A stretch of DNA of 64,000 nucleotides, from assembly GCF_002954455.1 (NCBI RefSeq), contig NZ_MSCC01000001.1, forward strand, positions 2,154,972-2,218,971, given 5' to 3'. The DNA comes from Photobacterium aquimaris (GTDB taxonomy: Bacteria > Pseudomonadota > Gammaproteobacteria > Enterobacterales > Vibrionaceae). The notes beneath the pieces were generated by a model. It did no database searches, had not been told where the DNA came from, and was given only the letters and a program-made list of their open reading frames with translations. Of this stretch, positions 8,481-19,326 are shown piece after piece. The stretch's first letter is position 1. Each line of letters starts with the position of its first letter. A program made the position numbers and the translations under genes.

Positions 8481-9800
8481 TTATGCCCGTAACCATTCAA
8501 ACTCGACTGCTGTGGTTGTTGTCGAGGACGTGGCAACAAACTCTGCAACCACAAACACCCCAGCTACTGCAACTAATTGCTCACCATAAAATAGCATCGG
8601 CGTACGTCGACGTAACCAACTCGGCAGCTGGTATTCTTGCAGCAATTTTTTAAACTTACGCTTACCACTACGTCCTTGAGGCTTTATCTCTGGCCCTAAG
8701 TAATCAAATCTTACTGATACTGTTTCATTAGCGTAAGGAGGCCTTAAGGTTGCAGACGCTGTCGGTTTTAGCGCTACCACGCCAAGATCTTGGGGTAGTT
8801 GACAGTATTGATTAAGGCGCAATGGTTGCTGCCAATCGCTTATATCAGGCCATTGCTGTAATAAATACAACTGCTGTTGATAGCGACGTACTTGATATTG
8901 CTGCCAACACACCTGTGGATTAGCATCCACCTTTGCCAGCACAAGGTTAAACCAAATTTGTTCAAGCTGGGCCAATGAAGGCATGATCACAGCTTGCTGC
9001 TTTAACCACTGTCGAATCAATGCCATCCCCAAACGAGCACTGATATTTGCTGCAATACGTAAACTACCATCAGCTTGTCGTGCTTGTTGTAACTGAAAGC
9101 TTAACAACTCTTCTAATAAGCCCTCTTGCTCACCACATAAATGCGCACTGCGAGTAACGGCTTTACGTATACCTGGCCAGCGTTCGTTGAGCAACGGAGT
9201 TATTTGATGGCGAATAAAATTGCGGTCGTAACGCTGGTCTTGATTACTTTCATCTTCAACCCACTGTAACTGGTGTTGAGCGCCATAAGCTTCAATGTCG
9301 GCACGACTAATAGAGAGTAATGGCCGTAAATGCTGCCCGCAAGCAAAGGTTGTTAACACCGGCATTGCAGCTAATCCCGCTGGGCCACTACCGCGTTTTA
9401 AGGCTAATAATACCGTTTCAATTTGATCATCGGCATGTTGCGCAGTCAGTAATGTATCACCACATTGAATATGCTGTGATAACGCATAATAACGGGCATC
9501 ACGCGCGGCTTGTTCGACACTCGCTCCACCGCCTAACTCACACTGTACTCGCTCAATGTCACAACTAATACCACTTGCCATTGCCCAAGTAACGCATTGC
9601 TGCGCCCACGTATCTGCATTGGTACTCAATCCATGATGGACATACACTGCATGAGCACGATAATCACGATGTTGTTCAATAAAACGCGCCAATAAATCCA
9701 GCATGACCCGTGAATCTAACCCGCCACTTAATGCCAACACTAATCGTTTAGTTGTTGGTGGATTGACAAGTATTTGATGACAAAAATGAGAATACAACAT
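8481..9800 (-). CDS. tilS: tRNA(Ile)-lysidine synthase TilS
   Basis: TilS uses ATP and lysine to convert C34 of the tRNA-Ile2 CAU anticodon to lysidine, switching codon recognition to AUA. The 439-residue protein has the PP-loop SGGLDS at residues 25-30, a central substrate-binding domain and a C-terminal TilS_C domain with the basic QGRSGKRKFKKLLQE stretch near 375. It is downstream of accA as in E. coli but separated by a terminator, so it probably has its own promoter in 9801-9890. Confidence 0.96.
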   Translation of the reverse strand: MLYSHFCHQILVNPPTTKRLVLALSGGLDSRVMLDLLARFIEQHRDYRAHAVYVHHGLSTNADTWAQQCVTWAMASGISCDIERVQCELGGGASVEQAARDARYYALSQHIQCGDTLLTAQHADDQIETVLLALKRGSGPAGLAAMPVLTTFACGQHLRPLLSISRADIEAYGAQHQLQWVEDESNQDQRYDRNFIRHQITPLLNERWPGIRKAVTRSAHLCGEQEGLLEELLSFQLQQARQADGSLRIAANISARLGMALIRQWLKQQAVIMPSLAQLEQIWFNLVLAKVDANPQVCWQQYQVRRYQQQLYLLQQWPDISDWQQPLRLNQYCQLPQDLGVVALKPTASATLRPPYANETVSVRFDYLGPEIKPQGRSGKRKFKKLLQEYQLPSWLRRRTPMLFYGEQLVAVAGVFVVAEFVATSSTTTTAVEFEWLRA

Positions 9801-9891
9801 TGGCTTACATCTTTAACAAACAGACTGTCTAGTCTATACCAGAGTCGAATTAACCAATACCAACAAACGGCATTGACTAACATAAACATAT

Positions 9892-9924
9892 AAAAAAAGG
9901 CCAGCACTTATGCTGACCTTTTTT
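9892..9924 (-). terminator. accA terminator
   Basis: A hairpin (AGGTCAGCA / TGCTGGCCT on the minus strand, one G-U pair) followed by seven Ts on the minus strand. The plus-strand version carries a C-A mismatch, so the minus direction is favoured. It ends the long lpxD-to-accA operon. Confidence 0.88.
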
Positions 9925-9944
9925 AGACGAAGAATAAATAGCGA

Positions 9945-10904
9945 TTAACAGTAACCGTAACTCATTAAACGTTGGTAACGACGCTCAAGTAATTCTTCAG
10001 TATCAAGCTGATCTAATTCTTCTAGGGTCGCTTTAATTTGTGCTTTTAACGTATTAGCCATTAATGGCACATTACGGTGTGCACCACCCAATGGTTCTTC
10101 GATAATATTATCGATTAGTTCAAGCTCTTTTAAACGAGGAGCCGTTAGTCCCATCGCTTCAGCAGCTTGTGGCGCTTTATCAGCGTCACGCCATAAAATA
10201 GATGCACAACCTTCAGGTGAAATCACTGAATAGGTTGAGTATTGCAACATATTAACGCAATCACCGACACCAATCGCTAATGCACCACCAGAACCACCTT
10301 CACCAACCACATTACAAATAACGGGTACTGTAAGACCTGCCATTGTTTTTAAGTTAGCTGCAATCGCTTCTGATTGACCACGTTCTTCTGCACCAACACC
10401 TGGGTATGCACCCGCAGTATCGATGAAAGTGACAATCGGCATTTTAAAACGCTCTGCCATTTTCATTAGACGCAGCGCTTTACGATAACCTTCAGGTTTT
10501 GGCATACCGAAGTTACGTTTCACTTTTTCAGTGGTACCACGACCTTTTTGATGACCAATAACCATAATTGGACGACCATCAATACGTGCAATACCACCAA
10601 CTAACGCTTTATCATCAGCAAAAGCACGATCACCGGCTAATTCGTCAAACTCTTCAAACATGTGCTCGACATAATCAAAAGTATATGGGCGCTGAGGATG
10701 GCGTGCGAGTTGCGCAACCTGCCAGGCACCAAGATCACCAAAGATTTTCTTAGTTAATTCGAGGCTTTTCTTTTCTAGTTGCTCAATTTCTTTTTCAAGA
10801 TCAACCGAGTTAGATTCGTCACGGCGTGATACATCACGTAATGCTTCAATCTTTGCTTCTAATTCTGCAATCGGTTGTTCAAACTCGAGGAAGTTCAGGC
10901 TCAT
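9945..10904 (-). CDS. accA: Acetyl-CoA carboxylase carboxyltransferase subunit alpha
   Basis: AccA with AccD transfers the carboxyl group from biotin carrier to acetyl-CoA, forming malonyl-CoA for fatty acid synthesis. The 319-residue protein equals the E. coli length and carries the crotonase-like core ([19 protein letters not shown] near 137; [18 protein letters not shown] near 165; [15 protein letters not shown] near 205). It follows dnaE by 71 bp on the same strand, the common order, placing membrane lipid precursor supply beside lipid A genes and replication. Confidence 0.98.
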   Translation of the reverse strand: MSLNFLEFEQPIAELEAKIEALRDVSRRDESNSVDLEKEIEQLEKKSLELTKKIFGDLGAWQVAQLARHPQRPYTFDYVEHMFEEFDELAGDRAFADDKALVGGIARIDGRPIMVIGHQKGRGTTEKVKRNFGMPKPEGYRKALRLMKMAERFKMPIVTFIDTAGAYPGVGAEERGQSEAIAANLKTMAGLTVPVICNVVGEGGSGGALAIGVGDCVNMLQYSTYSVISPEGCASILWRDADKAPQAAEAMGLTAPRLKELELIDNIIEEPLGGAHRNVPLMANTLKAQIKATLEELDQLDTEELLERRYQRLMSYGYC

Positions 10905-10975
10905 ACCACTTAAAATCCTTTTGCTTATTTTAATGATAGGGTTTGGTTATACCCTACCACAAATAACAAGCTAAC

Positions 10976-13900
10976 TTAATTAAACTCAAGCTCGACCTGT
11001 TTATCACCTAAGAGCATTTTCAAGTCCGACAATAATTTATCGGCAGGCGTTACGCGCCACTCTGTTCCTAGGGTAAACTTGGCCCGAGCATTCGAGCGCT
11101 GATAATACATATGAACAGGAACAGTGCCTGCTCTATGCGGTTCCAACACTTGGCTGAAACGGGAAAAAAATTGTTCGTCGATTTGCTCTTCGGTTACCGA
11201 AATAGCGACACCACGAAGATGTTTTTCTCGTGCTTCTGAAATATCGAGCACTTCACGTGCTGACATTCTAAGGCCACCATTGAAATCATCAAAGCTGACC
11301 TGTCCAGATACGACCACTATTTTGTCTTTTTCAAGCAAATCGATATAACGATCGAGTGCATCGGTGAATAACATCACTTCCATACGACCCGAACGATCAT
11401 CTAGCGTCATTAAACCAATGCGGCTACCACGCTTGGTGGTCATCACGCGAGCAGCAATCACAAGCCCAGCCACAGAGGCAACTTTATCACGCCCAGTTTG
11501 CTGCGCATCTTTTAATCGCCAAGTAGTGTAATGCTTTAATTCGGAAATATAAGCATTAATCGGATGACCGGTTAAATATAATCCTAATGTTTCACGTTCA
11601 CCTTCAAGCCAAACACTTTCAGGTGATTCAGGAATATTAGCATAAGCATGCTCAACTTCTTCAGGAGCCGCGGTTAACACCCCAAACATATCAGCTTGAC
11701 CAAATGCTTCAGCTTGATGATATTGACTGGCCGCTTTGATCGCATCATCCAATGTCGCTAACATTGCTGCGCGATTAGGACCTAAACGATCTAATGCACC
11801 TGATTTAATTAATTTTTCAAGCACACGCTTATTGACTTTTTTAGTATCAATTCGAGCACAGAAATCAAATAAATCTTTAAAATGACCGTTTTTTTCACGG
11901 GCACTAATGATATTTTCAATCGGCCCTTCACCGACACCTTTAACCGCACCAATACCATAAACGACTGCACCTTCATCATCAACATTGAAGCGGTACAGAC
12001 CTTTATTCACATCTGGTGGCAATAATTTAAGATTCATACGGTGACATTCATCAACCAAGCTAATGATCTTATCAGTATTGTCCATATCAGCTGTCATTAC
12101 CGCCGCCATAAACTCAGCCGGATAATGGGCTTTTAACCACAATGTTTGGTACGATACTAACGCATAAGCAGCCGAGTGCGATTTGTTAAAACCATAACCG
12201 GCAAATTTCTCTACCAAGTCAAAGATCTTCATCGACAACTCACCATCGACGCCGTTATCGATAGCACCTTGCTCAAATACGGCGCGCTGTTTCGCCATTT
12301 CTGAAGGTTTTTTCTTACCCATCGCACGGCGTAACATGTCGGCACCACCAAGGGTGTAGCCCGCCAGTACCTGTGCGATCTGCATTACCTGTTCTTGATA
12401 CAGAATAATACCGTAAGTGGGATCAAGAATTTCTTTTAATGATTCATGTTGCCATTTTTCATCGGGGTAAGATACTGCTTCTCGGCCATGTTTACGGTCA
12501 ATAAAGTTATCTACCATGCCTGATTGCAATGGACCAGGGCGGAACAATGCCACCAACGCGATCATATCTTCAAAGCAATCGGGTTGTAGGCGTTTGATCA
12601 AATCCTTCATACCACGGGATTCAAGCTGGAATACAGCTGTTGACTCTGAGCGTTGCAACATATCAAATGACTTTTTATCCGCCATTGGAATTGCTGCAAT
12701 ATTGACAGGCTCTAACCCTTGCGCTTCAAGACGTGGGTTAATCATCCCTAACGCCCAATCAATAATGGTTAATGTTCGTAGACCCAAGAAGTCAAATTTC
12801 ACCAGTCCTGCAGTTTCAACATCATTTTTATCAAATTGAGTAACAGGGTTATTTCCTTCCGCATCACAATACAGTGGCGCGAAATCGGTAATTGTGGTTG
12901 GTGAAATTACCACACCACCGGCGTGTTTACCTGCGTTACGCGTCACCCCTTCAAGAATGCGACACATATCAATCAGATCACGAATTTCCTCGTCAGCTTC
13001 ATAAGCTTGGCCGAGTTGCGGCTCTGCTTCAAACGCTTTTTCAAGCGTCATTCCAGGTTCTGCTGGAATTAATTTAGAAATACGATCAACAAAACCATAC
13101 GGATGTCCCAGAACACGACCAACATCACGAATAACCGCTTTAGCTGCCATAGTACCAAAGGTTATGATCTGTGATACCGCATCACGACCATACATTTCAG
13201 CCACATGATCGATCACTAAGTCACGCTTATCCATACAAAAGTCGATATCAAAATCGGGCATCGATACACGTTCAGGGTTCAAGAATCGTTCAAAAAGCAA
13301 GTCAAATTCTAGCGGATCAAGATCGGTAATTTTAAGCGCATAGGCCACTAATGAACCAGCACCAGACCCTCGACCAGGACCAACAGGCACGTCGTTATCT
13401 TTTGACCACTGAATAAACTCCATAACGATCAAGAAATAACCAGGGAAACCCATTTGGTTAACCACTTTTAATTCGATATCGAGACGTTCATCATATTCAG
13501 GGCGACGCTGAGCACGCACATCTGGATCTGGGAATAAAAATGCTAAACGCTCTTCAAGTCCCTGTTTAGATTTAACAATCAAAAAGTCTTCAATGCTCAT
13601 GTCACCGGTCGGGAAATTCGGCAGGAAATATTCCCCTAAACGCACAGTAACATTACATCGTTTGGCAATTTCTACCGAGTTTTGCAGAGCTTCAGGAATA
13701 TCAGCAAACAACTCACACATTTCATCTTCACTGCGCAAGTACTGCTGTTCACTATAAAGCTTAGGTCGATTAGGATCGACCATAGTATAACCATCATGGA
13801 TTGCGACTCGAATCTCATGGGCATCAAATTGGTCGGCACGAAGCAAGCGCACATCATTGGTGGCAACCACGGGCAAATCATATTTTTCGGCAAGTTCAAT

Positions 13901-14455
13901 CGCAAAATGAAGGTAAGCATCTTCATCAGCACGGCCAGTACGCACCAACTCTAAATAATAACTGTCTGGGAAATAGGTTTGATAAAAAGCAACACAAGTA
14001 TCTGTTAGCTGTTGATTACCTTTGAGTAATGCACGACCAACATCGCCTGTTCTACCACCGGATAAAACAATTAACCCTTCACGATGTTTAATCAGCCACT
14101 CTTTATCTATCACGGGTTGATGCTGAACATGACCACGCTGATACGCTTCTGAAATTAATAATGTTAGGTTTTTATAGCCTTCATTATTGGCAGCAAGAAT
14201 GGTGAGTTCAAATAATTCATCGCCCATGTCTTGGCTTTGTACTTTAAAATCAGCACCAATAATCGGCTTGATGCCCTCATCGTGGGCAGCGAAGTAAAAT
14301 TTCACTAAACCACATAGGTTAGTAAAATCGGTGAGAGCCAATGCTGGCATGCCAAGTTCAGCAGCGCGCTTAACGATAGGTTTCACTTTCGCCAAGCCAT
14401 CGATCATTGAATAATCACTATGAACTCGAAGGTGGATAAAACGTGGTTCTGCCAT
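10976..14455 (-). CDS. dnaE: DNA polymerase III alpha subunit
   Basis: This is the replicative polymerase catalytic subunit. The 1159-residue protein (E. coli 1160) begins with a PHP domain ([11 protein letters not shown] at residues 9-19). The polymerase core includes the [16 protein letters not shown] region near 360, the catalytic PDFDIDF acidic pair near 400 and the third-aspartate region near 555. Tandem HhH motifs, an OB fold (about 990-1070) and a C-terminal tau-binding domain follow. QADMFG near residue 920 is the internal beta-clamp binding motif. A TATAAT hexamer lies upstream, after the rnhB terminator. Confidence 0.99.
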   Translation of the reverse strand: MAEPRFIHLRVHSDYSMIDGLAKVKPIVKRAAELGMPALALTDFTNLCGLVKFYFAAHDEGIKPIIGADFKVQSQDMGDELFELTILAANNEGYKNLTLLISEAYQRGHVQHQPVIDKEWLIKHREGLIVLSGGRTGDVGRALLKGNQQLTDTCVAFYQTYFPDSYYLELVRTGRADEDAYLHFAIELAEKYDLPVVATNDVRLLRADQFDAHEIRVAIHDGYTMVDPNRPKLYSEQQYLRSEDEMCELFADIPEALQNSVEIAKRCNVTVRLGEYFLPNFPTGDMSIEDFLIVKSKQGLEERLAFLFPDPDVRAQRRPEYDERLDIELKVVNQMGFPGYFLIVMEFIQWSKDNDVPVGPGRGSGAGSLVAYALKITDLDPLEFDLLFERFLNPERVSMPDFDIDFCMDKRDLVIDHVAEMYGRDAVSQIITFGTMAAKAVIRDVGRVLGHPYGFVDRISKLIPAEPGMTLEKAFEAEPQLGQAYEADEEIRDLIDMCRILEGVTRNAGKHAGGVVISPTTITDFAPLYCDAEGNNPVTQFDKNDVETAGLVKFDFLGLRTLTIIDWALGMINPRLEAQGLEPVNIAAIPMADKKSFDMLQRSESTAVFQLESRGMKDLIKRLQPDCFEDMIALVALFRPGPLQSGMVDNFIDRKHGREAVSYPDEKWQHESLKEILDPTYGIILYQEQVMQIAQVLAGYTLGGADMLRRAMGKKKPSEMAKQRAVFEQGAIDNGVDGELSMKIFDLVEKFAGYGFNKSHSAAYALVSYQTLWLKAHYPAEFMAAVMTADMDNTDKIISLVDECHRMNLKLLPPDVNKGLYRFNVDDEGAVVYGIGAVKGVGEGPIENIISAREKNGHFKDLFDFCARIDTKKVNKRVLEKLIKSGALDRLGPNRAAMLATLDDAIKAASQYHQAEAFGQADMFGVLTAAPEEVEHAYANIPESPESVWLEGERETLGLYLTGHPINAYISELKHYTTWRLKDAQQTGRDKVASVAGLVIAARVMTTKRGSRIGLMTLDDRSGRMEVMLFTDALDRYIDLLEKDKIVVVSGQVSFDDFNGGLRMSAREVLDISEAREKHLRGVAISVTEEQIDEQFFSRFSQVLEPHRAGTVPVHMYYQRSNARAKFTLGTEWRVTPADKLLSDLKMLLGDKQVELEFN

Positions 14456-14491
14456 GACAACCTAATTCATTACATTACTTAATTAACAAAA

Positions 14492-14497
14492 ATTATA
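14492..14497 (-). promoter_or_regulatory. Candidate dnaE promoter -10 (TATAAT)
   Basis: A perfect TATAAT on the minus strand 37 bp ahead of the dnaE ATG, immediately downstream of the rnhB terminator. No good -35 hexamer is visible at 16-18 bp (CGACGA at 17), so this is moderate evidence for a separate dnaE-accA promoter. Confidence 0.5.
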
Positions 14498-14523
14498 CCC
14501 GATCGGGACGTAATTCGTCGTAT

Positions 14524-14557
14524 AAAAAAAGGCGATACCAAATGGTTCGCCTTTTTA
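14524..14557 (-). terminator. Intrinsic terminator between rnhB and dnaE
   Basis: A GGCGAACC / GGTATCGCC hairpin with a single bulge, followed by seven Ts on the minus strand and flanked by five on the other side, 19 bp past the rnhB stop. It would separate dnaE-accA from the lipid A part of the operon, in part or fully. Confidence 0.85.
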
Positions 14558-14575
14558 TCACCCAATCATCGAGGC

Positions 14576-15187
14576 TTAATCAAGACCCAATACGCGTTTA
14601 ACAGGTTTAAAACTTTTTCGATGCTGTTCAATCGCACCGTATTGTTCTAAAGCAGCAAAATGGGCTTTGGTTGGGTAGCCTTTATGCTTTGCAAAACCAT
14701 ACTGCGGAAATTCAGCATCAAGAACTTCCATCTCACGATCGCGAGTCACTTTAGCAATAATGGATGCCGCACTGATTTCAGCCACTCGTAAATCGCCTTT
14801 TACCACAGCTTGTGCAGCCATAGGTAATACTGGGGTTTTATTGCCATCAATCAATACAAAATCAGGTTGGATATGAAGTCCAGCGACTGCACGCTGCATG
14901 GCGACCATCGTCGCTTGTAAAATATTTAGCTGATCAATTTCATCTGCTTCACAACGACCAAGAGACCACGAAAGTGCTTTTTGTTTAATTTCATCAAACA
15001 GCAGGTTACGTTTTTTCTCACTGAGTTTTTTAGAATCAGTTAACCCTTCTATCGGGTTATTTGGATCTAAAATTACCGCAGCTGTCACCACCGCCCCCAC
15101 TAATGGACCACGCCCGACTTCATCAACACCCGCAATACACTCGGCTTGCGGATAGACAAAAGGAGGAAACTCTTGCTTTTCAGCCAT
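14576..15187 (-). CDS. rnhB: Ribonuclease HII
   Basis: RNase HII cuts the RNA strand of RNA-DNA hybrids and single ribonucleotides misincorporated in DNA. The 203-residue protein has the catalytic DEVGRG motif (Asp22, Glu23), the LTDSKKLS motif near 49, the DG pair near residue 113 and the GYPTKAH motif near 170. It starts 5 bp after the lpxB stop, so it is translated in the lpxD-fabZ-lpxA-lpxB-rnhB operon. Confidence 0.98.
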   Translation of the reverse strand: MAEKQEFPPFVYPQAECIAGVDEVGRGPLVGAVVTAAVILDPNNPIEGLTDSKKLSEKKRNLLFDEIKQKALSWSLGRCEADEIDQLNILQATMVAMQRAVAGLHIQPDFVLIDGNKTPVLPMAAQAVVKGDLRVAEISAASIIAKVTRDREMEVLDAEFPQYGFAKHKGYPTKAHFAALEQYGAIEQHRKSFKPVKRVLGLD

Positions 15188-15192
15188 AATAA

Positions 15193-16335
15193 CTATGCCT
15201 TATTGATTAATGCTAATACCGCTTGTGCCGCTTGTTCGTCTGCATTACAACGAATAGTTTTATGCATTTGTTCAAACTGAGCCATCAATGCTGTGGTGTC
15301 ACCATAAAGAATTTTATCTACTTCATCGAACAACTTCTCAGGGATACAATCTTCCTGCAGCAACTCAGTGACTAATTCACGATCAGCCATAATATTAGGC
15401 AATGATACATATTTAGTCTTTAGCATTCGCTTAGCAATCCAAGCTGTTAGTGGTTTTACTTTATAGCCAACGACCATTGGACGCTTCACTAGCATGCACT
15501 CTAATGCCACCGTACCTGAAGCTAATAACACCGCATCAGCAGCAATCATCACATTCCGGGCAGTGTCATCGACCAACACAAAATCTAATTCAGGGGCTGT
15601 TTGTTGCCATGCTTGTTCAAATTGAGCACGACGTTTTTCATTCACCAACGCCACCACAAAACCTAATTCAGGATGTTTTGCTTTAAGTTGCTGACAGGTT
15701 TGAATAAACGGCTCAGCAAGCATTGCCATTTCACTACCACGGCTACCAGGCAGTACCGCCAACCAGCGCTTAGTGGGATCTAAACCAAGTAACTCACGTG
15801 CCGCAACTTGATCGGTTTGAAGTGGAATAGCATCAGCCATGGTATGGCCGACAAACTGACAAGGCACATTAAACTTATCGTAAAATGCTTTTTCAAATGG
15901 CAGAAAAGCCAGTACTAAGTTAGTTGCCGCTTCAATTTTAAAGATCCGCTTTTGACGCCATGCCCATACTGACGGACTGACATAATGCACGGTTTTAATA
16001 CCACGATCTTTTAAATCTTTTTCTAAGCGTAAGTTAAAATCAGGTGCATCGATACCAACAAACACGTCCGGCGGGTTATCGCTAAAATGCTGTACCAATT
16101 CGGCTTTAACTTTAAATAATCGCGGCAAACGACCAAGAACCTCAACAATCCCCATCACCGCAAGCTCTTCCATATCAAACAGAGCTTCACAGCCTTGTGC
16201 TTGCATACGAGGTCCTGCAACACCGACAAATTCAGCATCAGGATAGCGCACTTTTACCGCTTGAATAAAACCGGCACCTAAAATATCGCCGGAGATTTCT
16301 CCGGCGACAATTGCTATTCGAAGAGGCTTCGTCAT
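15193..16335 (-). CDS. lpxB: Lipid-A-disaccharide synthase
   Basis: LpxB is a peripheral membrane glycosyltransferase (GT19) joining UDP-2,3-diacylglucosamine and lipid X into the lipid A disaccharide. The 380-residue protein has family features [14 protein letters not shown] (11-24), [14 protein letters not shown] near 95, [11 protein letters not shown] near 120 and LPGSRGSEM near 191. Its ATG shares one base with the lpxA stop (TAATG), indicating translational coupling. Confidence 0.98.
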   Translation of the reverse strand: MTKPLRIAIVAGEISGDILGAGFIQAVKVRYPDAEFVGVAGPRMQAQGCEALFDMEELAVMGIVEVLGRLPRLFKVKAELVQHFSDNPPDVFVGIDAPDFNLRLEKDLKDRGIKTVHYVSPSVWAWRQKRIFKIEAATNLVLAFLPFEKAFYDKFNVPCQFVGHTMADAIPLQTDQVAARELLGLDPTKRWLAVLPGSRGSEMAMLAEPFIQTCQQLKAKHPELGFVVALVNEKRRAQFEQAWQQTAPELDFVLVDDTARNVMIAADAVLLASGTVALECMLVKRPMVVGYKVKPLTAWIAKRMLKTKYVSLPNIMADRELVTELLQEDCIPEKLFDEVDKILYGDTTALMAQFEQMHKTIRCNADEQAAQAVLALINKA

Positions 16336-17123
16336 TAGCGAATAATACCGCGTTCTGAATTATCAAGCACCTCAGAGAAACGTGCCACTGATGGCCACTC
16401 TTGCGCCATTTCAGCAAGCACAGGCTTCACTTCAGCCAATGTTTTCCCTGAGCGATAAATCTCTTTATAGGCACGACGAATAGCATGTAATTCTGGCTTT
16501 TCAAAACCATTTCGTTGCAGGCCAACGATATTAAGTCCAAACGGTTTAGCATGATTACCTTGCGCCAACACATAAGGTGGCACATCTTGTACGACCGCGG
16601 AACAACCACCGATATAACTGTAAGCACCGACAGTACAAAATGGGTGAATCGCTGATAATGCCATCACGCCAGCGTAATCACCAACAGTAACATGGCCACC
16701 TAAAATAGAGTTATTACCAATATGAGTGTGATTACCAACAACAACATCATGCGCAATGTGAGCATTAACACACAATAGATTGTCATTACCCACAACCGTC
16801 ACACCTTTATCTTGAGTGGTGCCTCGGTGGATCTGCACGCTTTCGCGAATCACGTTGCGATCGCCGATTTCTAAGCGGGTCGCTTCGCCACTAAACTTCT
16901 TGTCTTGACACTCTTCACCAACAATTGCAAATGGGAATATACGGTTATCTTTACCGATAACAGTTGGTCCTTTGATGACAACATGAGACATCACCTCAGT
17001 GCCTTCACCAATTTCAACCCCTGTTGCAATATAAGTAAATGGGCCAACAGTGACGTTAGCGCCAATGATTACCCCATCTTCAATCACTGCAGATGGATGA
17101 ATTTTTGCACTTTCATGAATCAT
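16335..17123 (-). CDS. lpxA: UDP-N-acetylglucosamine acyltransferase
   Basis: LpxA performs the first acylation of UDP-GlcNAc in lipid A synthesis with a hydroxyacyl-ACP donor. The left-handed beta-helix hexapeptide repeats fill the first ~180 residues and the catalytic His lies in [11 protein letters not shown] near 125. The open frame runs up to 17144, but the ATG at 17123 gives 262 residues, the exact family length, and overlaps the fabZ stop as ATGA. That overlap also argues for this start. Confidence 0.97.
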   Translation of the reverse strand: MIHESAKIHPSAVIEDGVIIGANVTVGPFTYIATGVEIGEGTEVMSHVVIKGPTVIGKDNRIFPFAIVGEECQDKKFSGEATRLEIGDRNVIRESVQIHRGTTQDKGVTVVGNDNLLCVNAHIAHDVVVGNHTHIGNNSILGGHVTVGDYAGVMALSAIHPFCTVGAYSYIGGCSAVVQDVPPYVLAQGNHAKPFGLNIVGLQRNGFEKPELHAIRRAYKEIYRSGKTLAEVKPVLAEMAQEWPSVARFSEVLDNSERGIIR

Positions 17124-17575
17124 GAGAATACTCGTCTTGCACACTTAAGTTCTGCTGAACATACAGTCTCGCCATCAACTTTAGCGATACCATTAAATAG
17201 CGCAATACCACGACGCTCTTTAATAAATTCAACTTCTAGAATCATTTGGTCACCAGGTACTACTGGCTTACGAAACTTTGCTTTATCAATACTTGCAAAG
17301 TAGTACAGTTCATTTTCAGCAGGAGCACCAAAGGTTTTAAAGGCTAATAAACCAGTCGCTTGTGCCATCGCTTCTAAAATTAATACACCAGGAAATACCG
17401 GCATTTTAGGGAAATGACCCGTAAACTGTGGTTCGTTAACTGAAACATTTTTAATCGCAGTTAGAGTTTTACCTTCATCATAATTGGTAACACGATCAAT
17501 CATAAGAAATGGGTAACGATGAGGAAGAAGTTCCTGAATTTCGGTGATGTTTAACGTCTTATTTTCGGTCGTCAA
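17120..17575 (-). CDS. fabZ: 3-hydroxyacyl-ACP dehydratase FabZ
   Basis: FabZ dehydrates beta-hydroxyacyl-ACP in fatty acid elongation and competes with LpxA and LpxD for hydroxymyristoyl-ACP, which explains its place between them. The 151-residue hot-dog fold protein shows [14 protein letters not shown] near 15-28, the active-site His in [13 protein letters not shown] near 53 and the catalytic Glu in [10 protein letters not shown] near 68. It lies 93 bp downstream of lpxD. Confidence 0.98.
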   Translation of the reverse strand: MTTENKTLNITEIQELLPHRYPFLMIDRVTNYDEGKTLTAIKNVSVNEPQFTGHFPKMPVFPGVLILEAMAQATGLLAFKTFGAPAENELYYFASIDKAKFRKPVVPGDQMILEVEFIKERRGIALFNGIAKVDGETVCSAELKCARRVFS

Positions 17576-17668
17576 AACTAAATTCCTGTTCTAAAAACAT
17601 GTAAAAAAATATGCTATGAAAATGCAAAATGGCCTACACAAAGGCAGGCCAATCAATATTGATGAAAA

Positions 17669-18697
17669 TTATTCGCCTTTTGCTGCTAGTTGTTTTTCAA
17701 CTGCTTTTAGGCGTTTATTCATTTCATCAATTCGATGAACCCGAGTCGCTGTTCGACGCCATTCTCTGTTGGGCTGTAGTGGAATACCTGAAGAATACAT
17801 ACCTTTATCTTCAATACTACGCATCACCATTCCCATACCGGTAATTGTTACGCCATCAGCAATCTTAATGTGACCATTAAGCACAGAAGCGCCGCCAATA
17901 ATACAATATTTACCAATTGTAGTACTACCAGCAACAATAGTACCACCAGCCATGGCAGTACCATATCCGATCTGCACGTTATGCGCGATTTGCATCTGAT
18001 TATCAATAATAACGTTATCAGCAATAATGGTATCTTCTAGCGCACCACGGTCAATGGTTGTACACGCACCAATTTCTACTCGATCACCAATGCATACTGA
18101 ACCAAGTTGCGGGATCTTAACCCACTCGCCTTTATCATTGGCATAGCCAAAACCATCAGCACCAATAACGGTACTTGATTGTACTAAACACTGTGAACCT
18201 AATACCACATCATGGTAAATCGTAACATTCGCCCACAGCTTGGTGTTGTCACCAATAATCGCATTCTTACCAATAAAACAGCCAGCACCAATCTGAACGT
18301 TATCACCTAATTGTACGCCAGCTTCAATCACTGCATTGTGACCAATAGCAACATTACAACCTAAGGTCGCCGTTGAATCAACATACGCTGATGGTGCAAT
18401 ATCCGTTGCAGCAACAGGTGTTGTATCAAGAAGTTGAGCCACTAATGCATAACAAAGGTAAGGATCTTTTACGACTAACATGTTGCCTTGGAAAAACTCG
18501 ACATCCGCTTCTCGTAGCATTACTGCATCCGCTTGACACTCAATAAGCTGTTGACGGTACTTGCTATCAGAAAGGAACGTTATTTGCCCGCTAACAGCTT
18601 TGCCCATCGATGCAATCGAGTGAATTTCAACAGTACCATCACCACGTAGCTCAGCACCTAATTTATTTGCTAATTCAGCAAGCGTTATTGCAGCCAT
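17669..18697 (-). CDS. lpxD: UDP-3-O-acylglucosamine N-acyltransferase
   Basis: LpxD adds the second hydroxyacyl chain, at N2, in lipid A synthesis. The 342-residue protein has an N-terminal uridine-binding domain (about 1-100), a left-handed beta-helix (about 100-315) with the catalytic His in [12 protein letters not shown] near 240, and a C-terminal helix rich in charged residues ([14 protein letters not shown]). It follows skp, separated by two hairpins. Confidence 0.98.
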   Translation of the reverse strand: MAAITLAELANKLGAELRGDGTVEIHSIASMGKAVSGQITFLSDSKYRQQLIECQADAVMLREADVEFFQGNMLVVKDPYLCYALVAQLLDTTPVAATDIAPSAYVDSTATLGCNVAIGHNAVIEAGVQLGDNVQIGAGCFIGKNAIIGDNTKLWANVTIYHDVVLGSQCLVQSSTVIGADGFGYANDKGEWVKIPQLGSVCIGDRVEIGACTTIDRGALEDTIIADNVIIDNQMQIAHNVQIGYGTAMAGGTIVAGSTTIGKYCIIGGASVLNGHIKIADGVTITGMGMVMRSIEDKGMYSSGIPLQPNREWRRTATRVHRIDEMNKRLKAVEKQLAAKGE

Positions 18698-18719
18698 ATT
18701 ATTTTATCTCTCTTGTAAC

Positions 18720-18778
18720 AACAGCCACATAAGGTGGCTGTTAGATCAAAAGTTGTAGCTGATCTTGCCAGCTACAAC
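18720..18778 (-). promoter_or_regulatory. Two intercistronic hairpins between skp and lpxD
   Basis: Two perfect 9-bp inverted repeats, AACAGCCAC/GTGGCTGTT (18720-18742) and GTTGTAGCT/AGCTACAAC (18752-18778), sit back to back in the 102-bp gap. On the minus strand the first one met ends in CTTTTGAT, so it could be a weak attenuator. The alternatives are mRNA processing or stabilisation elements. Confidence 0.6.
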
Positions 18779-18799
18779 GTTTACCACAGGGCGACTGTT

Positions 18800-19309
18800 T
18801 TATTTAACAGCTGCAATAACTTTAGATGATAAGTCATCGCTCTTGCTTGCAAACAATACCGCTTGTGCGTCTAGTACAACATTGTAGCCATTTTTCTTCG
18901 CTACAGTGTCGATAGCTGTACGGATCTTCTTAACTAACTTTTGCTCTTCTTCCATACCACGACGACGTTGATCTTCAGCTAGTGCTTTTGCTTTTAGCTT
19001 GTAATCAGAATCAAGTGCTGCAAGTTCACGTTGAATATCAGTACGCTGCTTAGGTGTCATTAATTCACCGTCACGCTTCATCTTGTCGATTTTGGTTTTC
19101 ATTTTACCTTCAATCGCACGTAATGCTGCCACGCGACCACTGAATTCTTTTTGCAATTTTTCCTGCACGTTATAACGCGCCGCTAACTCAGACATCGCCT
19201 GACCTGTCGACACATAACCAATTTTTTGTGCGGCTTCTGCTGCATTTGCATACATAGATGAAGATAAAATTACTAAACCTAAACTTGCTGCTTTAATCCA
19301 CTGTTTCAA
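18800..19309 (-). CDS. skp: Periplasmic chaperone Skp (OmpH)
   Basis: Skp is a trimeric periplasmic chaperone that carries unfolded outer-membrane proteins to the Bam complex. The 169-residue precursor has a Sec signal peptide ending near residue 24 (MYANA-AEA) and a long charged coiled-coil middle (about 45-130), as expected of the tentacle arms. It is 17 bp downstream of bamA, encoding its client acceptor. Confidence 0.96.
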   Translation of the reverse strand: MKQWIKAASLGLVILSSSMYANAAEAAQKIGYVSTGQAMSELAARYNVQEKLQKEFSGRVAALRAIEGKMKTKIDKMKRDGELMTPKQRTDIQRELAALDSDYKLKAKALAEDQRRRGMEEEQKLVKKIRTAIDTVAKKNGYNVVLDAQAVLFASKSDDLSSKVIAAVK

Positions 19310-19326
19310 AAGACTCTCCTTAAAAA

